From Microbacterium sp. LWH11-1.2 (GTDB lineage Bacteria > Actinomycetota > Actinomycetes > Actinomycetales > Microbacteriaceae): a stretch of DNA of 64,000 nucleotides. The notes below the pieces were generated by a model. That model saw nothing but the letters and a program-made list of their open reading frames with translations. It did not search any database and was not told where the DNA came from. The stretch is from positions 1,116,001 through 1,180,000 of the forward strand of contig NZ_CP151636.1 of assembly GCF_038397745.1 (NCBI RefSeq), in the 5' to 3' direction. Shown here piece by piece: positions 36,956 to 45,592 of this stretch; the stretch's first letter is position 1, and each line of letters starts with the position of its first letter. The translations under genes and the position numbers were made by a program.

Positions 36956-36993
36956 GCCCCCTGTTCTCCGGCTTCTGCCGGGACAGGGGGCGT
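36956..36993 (+). terminator. Terminator of the rpsF-rplI operon
   Basis: CGCCCCCTGT (36956-36965) pairs with ACAGGGGGCG (36984-36993) around an 18-nt loop and is followed by TTCTGCG. It is placed 33 bp after the rplI stop. Confidence 0.75.
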
Positions 36994-37267
36994 TCTGCGT
37001 CTCGGCGTGCAGTGCGTCGTCTGTCCGCCTCGAGTTCTGCGGCCATCTCGAACCTCTGCGGCCTGAATCCACGCTCGAGGCCGCAGAACGTGCGATGGGC
37101 CGCAGAACCTGCCGTCCCGAGGGCATGACGGATGCCCCGTGGTTGCGCCACGGGGCATCCGCGCGCCGGCGCGAGAGCGGACGGCGAGCCGTTCGCACTG
37201 GCCGCGCCGACGCACCGGCGGTGCGGAGCCTCCTCCCCCGAGGACGAGCGCACCGCCGGCGTCTGCG
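36994..37267. repeat. Intergenic block of nested inverted repeats and terminators
   Basis: No gene is seen between rplI and the convergent chaplin-like gene. The block holds GTTCTGCGGCC (37034-37044) paired with GGCCGCAGAAC (37098-37108), with an inner pair CTGCGGCCT/AGGCCGCAG. It also holds a perfect 13-bp hairpin, GGATGCCCCGTGG/CCACGGGGCATCC (37130-37160), and an 11-bp stem CCGGCGGTGCG (37215-37225) with CGCACCGCCGG (37249-37259), likely the terminator of the chaplin-like gene. Confidence 0.6.
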
Positions 37268-38947
37268 CTACGCCGTCGTGCGACGGCGTAGCAGGCCCGC
37301 TCCTCCGAGGAGGAGCAGGAGTGCGGCGAGTGCGACCAGACCGGAGGCGGTGGCGTCGCCGGTCATGGCGAGGCCTTCCGCTGCGCCGGCTGCCGAACCG
37401 GCCGTGGCCGCCCCGGATGCCGGACCGCTTCCCGGCGTCGTGCCCGGGTCGGTTCCGGGGTCGGTGCCGGGGTCGGTTCCGGGATCCGTTCCAGGGTCGG
37501 TTCCAGGGTCAGTGCCGGGATCGGTTCCCGGGTCCGTTCCGGGATTCGTCCCAGGTCCGGTGACGGTGCTCTCTCCGACCACCGCGATGGCGTTGCCGCC
37601 GACGGTGATCGGGATGCTCACCGGGAGCACGACCTGGCTGCCGCCGAGAAGCCCTCCCAGTCCGGACGTGTCGATCCCGCCGACGGCAGGAACCGCCGGT
37701 GCCGGTGCTGCGCCTGCTCCACCGGTCACCGCGCTGGTGCCCAGGACCGAGACGGCGTTGCCGAGCACCGCGACCGGCGCCGTGACGGGCGCCACGACCT
37801 GCGTGCCGCCGGCGAGCGAGTCATCCCCGCCCGTCGACGCGTCACCGCCGGATGCCGGTGCCGGGGCTGCGCCTGCTCCGCCGGTCACCGCGCTGGTGCC
37901 GAGGACCGAGACGGCGTTGCCGAGGACCGAGACCGGTGCCGTGACGGGTGCCACGACCTGCGTGCCGCCGGCGATGCCGTCGGTGCCGGAGGTCTCCGCA
38001 TCGGCGGGAGCGCCCACCTGACCGCCGGAGGGCGCTGCGCCCGGCGAACCCGTGACCGTGCTGTCGCCACCGATCGCGATCGCGTTGCCGACGGCGGAGA
38101 TGGGTGCGCTGACCGGCGCCACCACCTGGGTGCCTCCGAGGATCGAGTCGTCTCCCGACGTCGTCCCCTCCGCTCCGGGTGCGGCGCCCGCCGTCGGTTC
38201 GCCCGAGGACGATCCGGTGGCCGCGCTCTCCCCGAGCACGGAGATGGCGTTGCCGCCGACCGTGATCGGTGCAGTGACCGGTGCGACCACCTGGGTGCCG
38301 CCGGCGACGGCATCCGTTCCGTCGGTCTCGGTGGCCACGGGCGTCGTCGCTGCGGGGGCCGGTGCCGCGGATCCCTGCGTCGTCGCGCTGCTTTCACCGA
38401 GGACCGAGACGGCGTTGCCCGACACGGTGATCGGGACGTCGACCTGCAGCACCGCCTGCGTGCCCGAGAGCACGCCGTCGATGCCGCTGGTCGTCACGGA
38501 CGGCACCCCGGCGGCGGGAGTCGAGGCCTGGGGAGCCTCGCTCTGGGAAGCCGCGGCCGGGGTGCTGGTCGAGGAGGTGCCGAGAACGCTCACCGCGTTG
38601 TCCGTCACGGTGACGGGGACGGTGACGGACACCACGGCCTGGGAGCCGGATGCCGCGCCCGAGTCGCCGCTCGTGTCCGCCGCGGGTGCGGGGGCAGGAG
38701 GCGGAGGAGTGGGCGCGGCGTCGTCGGCGGGTGCCGGAGCGGATGCCTCGGCGGTGGAGGTGCCGAGCACCGAGATCGCGTTGTCGACGATCGTGATCGG
38801 CGCGGTGACCACGGCCACCGCCTGTGTGCCGGAGAGAAGGCTGTCGTCTCCGGATGTCTCGGCCGCGTTGGCGACCGTCGCGCCGCAGAGCGTGATGCCC
38901 CCGGCGATGAGCGTGCCCCACAGGGCCCGCTTCAGATAGGTACGCAT
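37268..38947 (-). CDS. Chaplin-like surface protein with eight repeats and an LAxTG sorting signal
   Basis: A 559-aa secreted repeat protein. A signal peptide (about residues 1-28, cleavage near ANA-AET) precedes eight repeats of about 28 residues, with core GTQVVAPVTAPVSVLGNA then VSVLGTS. They follow the chaplin pattern (hydrophobic strand, PV-x-x-P-V, GN, I/V-x-V-x-G) but lack the two cysteines of Streptomyces chaplins. Ala/Pro/Gly-rich linkers of 20-35 residues separate them. A PGTD-type spacer of about ten tetrapeptides then leads to LAMTG, an LAxTG motif of class E sortases, a membrane helix and RRR. Long chaplins ChpA-C share this design. It is probably cell-wall anchored and amyloid-forming. 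AGGAG precedes ATG 38947. Confidence 0.8.
   Translation of the reverse strand: MRTYLKRALWGTLIAGGITLCGATVANAAETSGDDSLLSGTQAVAVVTAPITIVDNAISVLGTSTAEASAPAPADDAAPTPPPPAPAPAADTSGDSGAASGSQAVVSVTVPVTVTDNAVSVLGTSSTSTPAAASQSEAPQASTPAAGVPSVTTSGIDGVLSGTQAVLQVDVPITVSGNAVSVLGESSATTQGSAAPAPAATTPVATETDGTDAVAGGTQVVAPVTAPITVGGNAISVLGESAATGSSSGEPTAGAAPGAEGTTSGDDSILGGTQVVAPVSAPISAVGNAIAIGGDSTVTGSPGAAPSGGQVGAPADAETSGTDGIAGGTQVVAPVTAPVSVLGNAVSVLGTSAVTGGAGAAPAPASGGDASTGGDDSLAGGTQVVAPVTAPVAVLGNAVSVLGTSAVTGGAGAAPAPAVPAVGGIDTSGLGGLLGGSQVVLPVSIPITVGGNAIAVVGESTVTGPGTNPGTDPGTDPGTDPGTDPGTDPGTDPGTDPGTDPGTTPGSGPASGAATAGSAAGAAEGLAMTGDATASGLVALAALLLLLGGAGLLRRRTTA
37437..37555. repeat. 12-bp minisatellite encoding (PGTD)n
   Basis: About ten near-identical 12-bp units, each a variant of GGTTCCGGGTC on the plus strand, encode the PGTN-(PGTD)8-PGTT stalk of the chaplin-like protein. 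Wobble positions differ between units (GTCGGT, ATCCGT, GTCAGT), but the amino acids are kept. The tract is a likely site of length variation. Confidence 0.8.
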
Positions 38948-39051
38948 GATGATTCTCCTGACTGGACTGGGGGAGTCTGGATGGGTGCGGGCGAAGTGCG
39001 CGCGCAGCACAGCATCTGCCGTCCTCGGGGTGAGGGCGGCGCGACTGTCAG

Positions 39052-40041
39052 TCAGTCAGGAGAGACGTCGGTGGCGAAGACCGGCGACGTCGGCAGGGCG
39101 TCGTCGGATGCACCGGCAGCCCGCTCCCAGGCACGGAGCGGAGACGCGCCGACGTCGCTGACGCGAGCGTGGGCGCTGCTGTTCCCTCCGCCGGAACCGG
39201 CGAAGGAAGAAGGCGTTCCAGGACCTCCTGGCGGGGCGCCGGAGGACGGCCCGGAGGGCGCGTCCGATGCCCCGCGCTCGCTCACAGTGCCCCTGGGGAT
39301 GGTAGCGGGGACTACGGGCGAAGCGGAGGCGAGCGCGGGGGTCGTGGACGGGAGAGCGCGGGCGGATGCCGTGGCAGTCACGAGCTGCGCGGCGGAGCCG
39401 GCACCCGGTGTCGCGGGTTCGGCCGGAACGGATGCTGTCGGGTCCAGGCTCACGAGGATCGGCGGCACGGTCTCCTCCGCCGCCTCGCCGATCACGCCGG
39501 TCGCGGTGTCGACGATGCCGATGACGTCACGGACCAGGTCGGCGGCGCCGACGTCGTCGACGAGTTCTCCGACGATCGGTAGACCGGTGACGGCATCCAG
39601 GATCGGGTCGGTGATCTGCGCGACGGGAGCGCGTGTGAGAGCGTCGGTGACCGGCGCGACCGCGTTCTGCGCCGTCTGGGACACCGCCTGGACGATCGGT
39701 GCGGCGATTTCTCCGAGAAGCGGGACCTCGGTGGCGATGCTGGTGACCGTGCTCACGACGGCGGGTGCCTCCTGCTGCACGGGAGCGACGACGGTCGTGA
39801 CGACGGGGGCGACCACCTCGGTCACGACGGGGGCGACCACGTCGGAGAGGACGGGGGTCGTGACGGCCGACACCGTCTCGCCGACGATCGACGTGAGCCC
39901 GTCGAGCGGGCCGTCGGACTGCTCGTCGGCGTGCGCTGTGCCTCCGCCGGCGACGACGGTGAGCGTCGCCCAGGCGAGCGCGACGAGACCGCCCCATTTG
40001 ACGGCGGTGGGGATGCCGCGTCGGGTGGCCCGAACGTTCAC
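39052..40041 (-). CDS. Secreted protein of unknown function with Val/Pro/Thr-rich repeats
   Basis: A 329-aa exported protein. A basic N-terminus and hydrophobic segment (WGGLVALAWATLTVVAGGGT) end at a probable cleavage site AHA-DE near residue 39. The next 80 residues repeat a hydrophobic unit (VAPVVTEVVAPVVTTVVAPV). The C-terminal 120 residues are disordered-type, rich in Ser, Pro, Gly and Ala, with no sorting signal. I recognise no family. GTG 40041 is chosen because GGGGGAGG lies 5 nt upstream. Its stop is 104 bp before the chaplin-like gene on the same strand, so the two may be expressed together as surface components. Confidence 0.68.
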   Translation of the reverse strand: MNVRATRRGIPTAVKWGGLVALAWATLTVVAGGGTAHADEQSDGPLDGLTSIVGETVSAVTTPVLSDVVAPVVTEVVAPVVTTVVAPVQQEAPAVVSTVTSIATEVPLLGEIAAPIVQAVSQTAQNAVAPVTDALTRAPVAQITDPILDAVTGLPIVGELVDDVGAADLVRDVIGIVDTATGVIGEAAEETVPPILVSLDPTASVPAEPATPGAGSAAQLVTATASARALPSTTPALASASPVVPATIPRGTVSERGASDAPSGPSSGAPPGGPGTPSSFAGSGGGNSSAHARVSDVGASPLRAWERAAGASDDALPTSPVFATDVSPD

Positions 40042-40562
40042 GTCAACCTCCCCCTCTGAAGGCAACGCACCATCGACACGAACGTGCGTCGATGGGCCGA
40101 CGATACTCGCGCTTAAGGCGGTTGTCCAGGGCTATTTCGCGCAGCCGCGAACGCTCATCGCGCGATGACGCGCCCGGCAGAATCTCGGCTTGACTTTCCC
40201 CAGGTTCTGCACATGTCGTCCCGTGATGGCAAAACCTTCAATCAACCCTTGAACCCGGTTCTCATCCACAGGCTGGGGAATCGAGAAAACCCAGGTCAGC
40301 GCGATTAAGAAAACCGATATGAGATGCCATCCACCGGGTTATCCACACCGGTTCTACACAGACACTCCGGCTTTGTCCGCACGCTCTCCACAGGGTTATC
40401 CACAGGCTGTGTTGCACCCGAATCATGCCGCTCGTACCGTGGTCGAGCGACCGAATGTCGGGGGCTCCTGATTCGCTGTGCACGGCGGCCGGAACGGCCG
40501 GACGGACACGGCTCCGCCCTCCGGGGCGGCGCATTCGGAAACGTCGCATCGAAGGGAAAAGC
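40042..40562. other. 521-bp intergenic region with DnaA boxes upstream of dnaB
   Basis: No gene is seen. A short inverted repeat (CATCGAC/GTCGATG, about 40073-40094) lies near the secreted-protein start. The right half carries perfect DnaA boxes TTATCCACA at 40339-40347 and 40396-40404, plus one-to-two-mismatch copies TCATCCACA (40262-40270), TTCTACACA (40352-40360) and TCTCCACAG (40385-40393), all in one orientation. No AT-rich unwinding region and no dnaA or dnaN gene accompany them. Confidence 0.6.
40339..40404 (+). promoter_or_regulatory. Pair of perfect DnaA boxes
   Basis: TTATCCACA at 40339-40347 and again at 40396-40404, 57 bp apart and in the same orientation, matches the DnaA-box consensus exactly. 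They lie 160-225 bp before the GTG of dnaB and may tie helicase expression to DnaA activity. Confidence 0.7.
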
Positions 40563-41936
40563 GTGTCGATCGCGGACATCTCAGAGGAGCGCCTGGGAGG
40601 GCAGCGCCCGCCCGAGCGCACGCCTCCGCACGACCTCCTCGCCGAGCAGAGCGCGCTGGGCGGCATGCTGCTGTCGAAAGACGCCGTCGCCGACGTGATC
40701 GAGACCCTCAAGGGCGCCGACTTCTACATCCCGAAGCACGAGCTGATCTTCGAGGCGATCCTGTCGCTGTACTCGCACGGCGAGCCGACCGACGTCGTGG
40801 CCGTCACCGATGAGCTCATCAAGACCGGCGAGCTGGGCCGGGCCGGCGGCGCCGACTACCTGCACACGCTCACCTCGATCGTCCCGACCGCGGCGAACGC
40901 CGGGTACTACGCGGGGATCGTCAACGAACGAGCCATCCTCCGTCGCCTGGTCGACGCGGGCACGCGCATCGTGCAGCTCGGGTATGCCGGTGAGGGCGAC
41001 GCGACCGACATCGTCAACAACGCCCAGGCCGAGATCTACTCGGTCACCGGAACCGAGACGGCCGAAGACTACGTGCCGCTGACCACGGCCGTCGATGCGG
41101 CGATCGAGGAGATCGAGGCCGCGAACGGCCGCGACGGCTCGATGACCGGCATCCCGACCGGGTTCAAAGAGCTCGACGAGCTCACCAACGGCCTTCACGG
41201 TGGTCAGATGATCGTCGTCGCGGCCCGTCCCGCCATGGGTAAGTCGACGCTCGCGCTCGACTTCGCCCGCGCGGCATCCATCGGCCACGACTTCCCGTCG
41301 ATCTTCTTCTCTCTCGAGATGGGCAAGAGCGAGATCGCGATGCGTCTGCTCAGCGCCGAGGGCGGCATCCCGCTGCAGAACATGCGCAAGGGAACGCTCG
41401 ACCCGCGCGACTGGACCACCGTCGCCGCGACCCGTGGTCGCATCAACGACGCGCCCCTCTACATCGATGACAGCCCCAACATGACGCTCGTCGAGATCCG
41501 CGCCAAGTGCCGTCGTCTCAAGCAGCGCGAGGGCCTGCGCATGGTCATCATCGACTACCTGCAGCTCATGACGTCGGGGAAGCGCGTCGAGTCGCGTCAG
41601 CAGGAGGTCTCCGAGTTCTCGCGAAGCCTCAAGCTCATCGCGAAGGAGCTGCAGGTCCCCGTGATCGCGCTGTCGCAACTGAACCGTGGTCCCGAGCAGC
41701 GTCAGGACAAGAAGCCCGCGATCAGCGACCTGCGTGAGTCCGGCTCGATCGAGCAGGATGCCGACATGGTCATCCTGCTGCACCGCGACTCGGTCTACGA
41801 CAAGGACGTGCGTCCCGGCGAGGCCGACCTCATCGTCGCCAAGCACCGTAACGGTCCGACCGCCACGATCACCGTGGCGTTCCAGGGCCACTACTCGCGC
41901 TTCATGGACATGGCCCCGGGCGGCGACTTCAACTGA
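40563..41936 (+). CDS. dnaB: Replicative DNA helicase
   Basis: A 457-aa hexameric 5'-3' helicase that unwinds the chromosome at the replication fork. The N-terminal helical domain (PPHDLLAEQSALGGMLLSKD) is followed by the RecA-like core with Walker A ARPAMGKST, the DnaB motif VIIDYLQLM, SQLNRGPEQRQDKKP and the late LIVAKHRNGPT. No intein interrupts it. GTG 40563 is chosen because AAGGGAAA precedes it and similarity begins there. DnaA boxes lie in its long upstream region. Confidence 0.97.
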   Translation: MSIADISEERLGGQRPPERTPPHDLLAEQSALGGMLLSKDAVADVIETLKGADFYIPKHELIFEAILSLYSHGEPTDVVAVTDELIKTGELGRAGGADYLHTLTSIVPTAANAGYYAGIVNERAILRRLVDAGTRIVQLGYAGEGDATDIVNNAQAEIYSVTGTETAEDYVPLTTAVDAAIEEIEAANGRDGSMTGIPTGFKELDELTNGLHGGQMIVVAARPAMGKSTLALDFARAASIGHDFPSIFFSLEMGKSEIAMRLLSAEGGIPLQNMRKGTLDPRDWTTVAATRGRINDAPLYIDDSPNMTLVEIRAKCRRLKQREGLRMVIIDYLQLMTSGKRVESRQQEVSEFSRSLKLIAKELQVPVIALSQLNRGPEQRQDKKPAISDLRESGSIEQDADMVILLHRDSVYDKDVRPGEADLIVAKHRNGPTATITVAFQGHYSRFMDMAPGGDFN

Positions 41937-41993
41937 GTCGTCCGTCGGCGTTCGCGCCGTCGATGCGGGGATGTCGGGGGAGAGGTGGCGGTT

Positions 41994-44477
41994 GTGCGGG
42001 ATGAGCGTCGCGCGGGCGTGACACCGACGCGCACGGTGGTGCTCACCGGGGCGCGTGCACCTGTCGCTCTCGATCTCGCGCGGCGCTTCGCCGAGTCGGG
42101 GTGGGGCGTGATCGTCGCCGACAGCGAGCCCCATCTGACAGCGCGTTCCCGCGCCGTGCGTCGTGCCTATCGGGTGCCGTCGGCGCGGTTCCGGCCGGTG
42201 GAGTTCGCGCGTGCGATCGCCGGGATCGCGCGTCGGCACCGCGCCGATCTCATCGTCCCGACCTGCGAGGAGATCTTCTGGCTCAGTGCGGTGCTCAAGG
42301 CGGGGGACGCCCTCGAGGCGGACGGGCGGGCGCCCATCGGTGACGGCGTGCAGCGCGATCTCGCCCTGCTTCGGGGGCGGCTGTTCGCCCCGGAGCCCGG
42401 GGCGCTCGCGCGGCTGCATCACAAGGGACGGTTCGCCGCGCTGCTCGACGAGCTCGGCCTGCCGCACCCGCGCACCGAGGTGGTCTCGTCGGCCATCGAA
42501 TGGAGGCGGCGACCTTCGACGCCCGGGGGATGGCTCTGGGGGGAAAGGGTCGTGAAGCCCGCATTCTCGCGGTTCGGCACCCGCACGATAGTGCTGGCCG
42601 AGGGAGAGCCCCTTCCGCACGTGGGCCGCATCACAGCCGAGCAGCCGTGGCTCGTGCAGGAACGGGTGACCGGTCGGGAGCTGTGCATCTCCGCGGTGGC
42701 GGTCGGGGGAAAGCTCACGGCGTTCGTCCTGTACGAACCGCTGTCGCGGGCCGGGCACGGCGCCGGGGTGGTGTTCCAACGCATCGAGGAGAGCGACCCG
42801 GTCCACGGCTCCGCACGTTCTCTGGCCGCGACGCTCGCCGGCGGGCTCGACCTCACCGGTCAGTTCGGCCTCGATCTCCTGCACACGGACGCGGAGCTCA
42901 CCATCCTCGAGTGCAACCCTCGAGCGACCAGCGGCATTCACCTCTTCGGCCCCGGCGACCGGCTCGCCGACGCGTTCCGCCCTGCCGTCGCCGTCGAACC
43001 GGACCGGACGGTCGTCGACCTCGTCACGGCGTCGCGCGAGGTGGTGCGGCTCGGAGTGCCTCATCTCCTGTACGGGCCGAGGGGCGTACGGTCGGCGGGT
43101 GACGCGGCGGCCTTCCTGCGGCAGACGAAGGCCCCGGATGTCCTTTCCGAACCGGGTGATCGAGTGGCGCTGCCCACGCTCGCCCGGTCACTCCTCGTGC
43201 AGATGCGCACCGCCCGCACATCACGCGTCTCGCTCCTCGGCGCCTCGACTCATGACATCGAGTGGAACGGGGAGGTCGTCCTGTTGCCGTCCGACGAGGC
43301 GCAGCCGAACGAGCCGCGACAGGACGAGCCGGATGCGTGCGCGCAGCCCTGGGCGGACGCGTTCGTCGACGCCGTCGCTCACGCCGGTGGCACGCGTGAG
43401 GTCGCATCCAATGTCGACGTCGAGCTCTCGGTCGTCGAGATCGGCGGTGCGCGGCTGCCGATGACCGTTCCCCGACCCATGTCTCCGCGCCCGGGCGGGA
43501 AGAGCGCGGCCGCCGACCCGCCGAGCTACGTCGTGTCACCCGTCACGCACTACCTGCACTACGCCCGCGAGGAGGTCGGCGAGCTGCGTTCGCGCGCGGC
43601 CCGATTCGCCGCGCGAGGGCTGCTGCGCGCCCTCGGGGTGGCACTGGCTGTGTCGCGCGTCGACGACGTCGTGTTCGTGGGCAACGCCTTGGTCTCCACC
43701 AATCTTCATCCGCAGGTCGCAGAACACGATCTCGCCGATCTCACCGCGACGCTGCGATCGGCCCATCCCCGACGGGCGATCGGCTGGCGCAGCGTGCACG
43801 GCCGCGGGAGCCTGATGCCCGAGATGCTGCGCCGTTGCGGCTATCGCCTCATTCCCGCTCGCAGCGTGCTGTTCACCGACACCCGGGGGAGCGGATGGGC
43901 GCGTGTCCGTGACACCACTCGCGACCGCTCCGTCTACGAGAAGTCGGCCTATCGCGCCCGCCTCGCCGTCGTCGATCCGCTGACCGGAATGTCGCCGCTG
44001 CCCGTCCGAGAGCGGATCGCCCAGCTCTACGCGCAGCTGTACGTCGACAAGTACTCCCGTCTCAACCCCCGCTACACCGCCGCGTTCATCGGCGCGGCGC
44101 AGCAGAGCGGGCTCCTCGAGTTCGTGCTGCTCGAACACGAGGCCGACGCGCGCATCGACGGGGTCTTCGGGTTCCGTGCGGCCGATGGCTTCCTCGCCGC
44201 TCCTGTTCTCGGGTACGACACGGCGCTCCCGCAGGAACTCGGCCTCTACCGGATGCTCAGCTACCTGGTCGCCCGCACCGCTCACGAGAACGGGGTCCAG
44301 CTGCACAACTCGAGCGGCGTGGCCGAGTTCAAGCGCAACCGAGGGGCGGAGCCGGAGTTCGAATACACCGCCGTGTACACCAGACACCTCCCCTGGCGTC
44401 ACCGCGTCGGCTGGAGTCTGCTCGAGACGGTGGTGAGAACCGTGGCGGTTCCCCTGGTGCTGCGGGAAGGGCTCTGA
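41994..44477 (+). CDS. ATP-grasp / acyltransferase (GNAT-like) fusion protein
   Basis: An 827-aa two-part protein. The first ~330 residues form a CarB/PylC-like ATP-grasp domain: nucleotide-binding start VVLTGARAPVALDLARRFAE, ATP lysine in VVKPAFSRFG, LVQERVTGRELCISAV, and metal-binding ECNPRATSG. A linker of about 170 residues includes a disordered acidic stretch. The last ~290 residues resemble GNAT/FemAB-type acyltransferases (VDKYSRLNPRYTAAFI, then SSGVAEFKRNRGAEPEFEYT). It would activate a carboxylate with ATP and pass an acyl or aminoacyl group on, but the substrate is unknown. GTG 41994 gives better spacing to GGGGGAGAGG than GTG 41985. It stands alone after dnaB. Confidence 0.75.
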   Translation: MRDERRAGVTPTRTVVLTGARAPVALDLARRFAESGWGVIVADSEPHLTARSRAVRRAYRVPSARFRPVEFARAIAGIARRHRADLIVPTCEEIFWLSAVLKAGDALEADGRAPIGDGVQRDLALLRGRLFAPEPGALARLHHKGRFAALLDELGLPHPRTEVVSSAIEWRRRPSTPGGWLWGERVVKPAFSRFGTRTIVLAEGEPLPHVGRITAEQPWLVQERVTGRELCISAVAVGGKLTAFVLYEPLSRAGHGAGVVFQRIEESDPVHGSARSLAATLAGGLDLTGQFGLDLLHTDAELTILECNPRATSGIHLFGPGDRLADAFRPAVAVEPDRTVVDLVTASREVVRLGVPHLLYGPRGVRSAGDAAAFLRQTKAPDVLSEPGDRVALPTLARSLLVQMRTARTSRVSLLGASTHDIEWNGEVVLLPSDEAQPNEPRQDEPDACAQPWADAFVDAVAHAGGTREVASNVDVELSVVEIGGARLPMTVPRPMSPRPGGKSAAADPPSYVVSPVTHYLHYAREEVGELRSRAARFAARGLLRALGVALAVSRVDDVVFVGNALVSTNLHPQVAEHDLADLTATLRSAHPRRAIGWRSVHGRGSLMPEMLRRCGYRLIPARSVLFTDTRGSGWARVRDTTRDRSVYEKSAYRARLAVVDPLTGMSPLPVRERIAQLYAQLYVDKYSRLNPRYTAAFIGAAQQSGLLEFVLLEHEADARIDGVFGFRAADGFLAAPVLGYDTALPQELGLYRMLSYLVARTAHENGVQLHNSSGVAEFKRNRGAEPEFEYTAVYTRHLPWRHRVGWSLLETVVRTVAVPLVLREGL

Positions 44478-44491
44478 CGCCTCGTCCGCCG

Positions 44492-45196
44492 TCAGCGCCG
44501 CACGCCCACGTACACCGTGTTCGACGAGACCCCGCCGGTGAGGCGGTTGTCGAAGTCGACGACGTGCGCGCGGCTGTCGTCGAAGATCGCGCCCAGCGTG
44601 TTCAGGAACTCCTCATCGGGCGGATCGTCGGACCACAGGGCGAAGACGCCATGGTCGGCGAGGTGCCGGGCGAGCGCGGTGAGCCCCGCCTCGGTGTAGA
44701 GGTCGGCGTGCGACGGGTCGAGCGTGTGGCGCGGCGAGTGGTCGACGTCGAGCAGGATCGCGTCGTGATGGCGGGCGTCGGCACCCGGCTCCTGGCGCAT
44801 GACCGCGAAGAAGTCGTCGTGGGTCAGCGTCGTCCGAGGATCGTCCACGAGCTGCGCCGACACCGGCAGCAGCTTCCGCTCGTGCCATCCGATCACCGCG
44901 GGGAGCGCGTCGATCACCTCGAGTCGCGCCACCCGGGCATCGGCCAACGCGGTCACCGCCGTGTACCCGAGGCCCAGCCCGCCGACGAGTACGTTCAGGT
45001 GGTCACCCGTCGCGGCGGCGAGCCCCAGCGTCGCGAGTTCCTCCTCGGCCACCGTGAAGAGGCTCGACATGAGGTACTCGTCCTCGAGCTTGACCTCGTA
45101 GATCATCTCGCTGGTCGCCGGGTCCGCGCGACGGCGGAGCATGAGCTCGCCCATACGCGTCCTCTGCCAGTCCAGCTCTTCGTATCGTGCGATCAT
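44492..45196 (-). CDS. Spermidine synthase-like protein
   Basis: A 234-aa Rossmann-fold protein of the polyamine aminopropyltransferase superfamily. It carries NVLVGGLGLGYTAVTALADA (SAM/dcSAM-binding motif, about residues 68-87), then LEVIDALPAVIGWH and DAILLDVDHSPRHTL. The aspartates that bind the amine substrate are not obvious, and such proteins in actinobacteria often lack a known substrate. ATG 45196 follows GAGAGG. It converges with the ATP-grasp fusion gene. Confidence 0.78.
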   Translation of the reverse strand: MIARYEELDWQRTRMGELMLRRRADPATSEMIYEVKLEDEYLMSSLFTVAEEELATLGLAAATGDHLNVLVGGLGLGYTAVTALADARVARLEVIDALPAVIGWHERKLLPVSAQLVDDPRTTLTHDDFFAVMRQEPGADARHHDAILLDVDHSPRHTLDPSHADLYTEAGLTALARHLADHGVFALWSDDPPDEEFLNTLGAIFDDSRAHVVDFDNRLTGGVSSNTVYVGVRR

Positions 45197-45290
45197 CGCG
45201 GAGCCTCTCGTCGGCAGACGTCCCACCCTACGCGCCCGCCGCCTCGACTGATCCGGCCCCGCGCCGTGGAGCCGGTGGCAGACTGAGCGG

Positions 45291-45590
45291 ATGCCGGTCT
45301 ACTGGGTCAATACCTTCACGAGCATCCGTGATCCGGAGCGTCTCCGTCTGTACGTCGATCTCGCCGGTCCGGCGATGCTCGCCGGGGGAGGGCGTTTCAT
45401 CGCTCGCGGAGAGCCACTCGCCGTGCTCGAGGGCGAGGCGGCACTGCGCACGACCATCATCGAGTTCCCCGACCTCGAAGCCGCTGTCGCGGCGTATCAC
45501 TCCGATGCCTATCAGCAGGCGCTGCGCACCCTCGGAGACGCGGCGACCAGGGAGATCCGCGTGATCGACGCGGCACCGCCCGCCGAATAG
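45291..45590 (+). CDS. DUF1330 domain protein
   Basis: A 99-aa protein of the ferredoxin-like dimeric alpha-beta barrel type. [34 protein letters not shown] and IIEFPDLEAAVAAYHSDAYQ match DUF1330 closely. The function of the family is not established. It ends 2 bp before the convergent TetR gene. Confidence 0.88.
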   Translation: MPVYWVNTFTSIRDPERLRLYVDLAGPAMLAGGGRFIARGEPLAVLEGEAALRTTIIEFPDLEAAVAAYHSDAYQQALRTLGDAATREIRVIDAAPPAE

Positions 45591-45592
45591 CG

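Noticed and set aside
37437..37555. CRISPR-like array
   Set aside because: The repeats are 12 bp with no spacers and lie in frame inside a coding sequence, encoding PGTD units.
40262..40404. Chromosomal origin (oriC)
   Set aside because: DnaA boxes are present, but there is no dnaA or dnaN gene and no AT-rich unwinding region; the boxes all face one way near dnaB.
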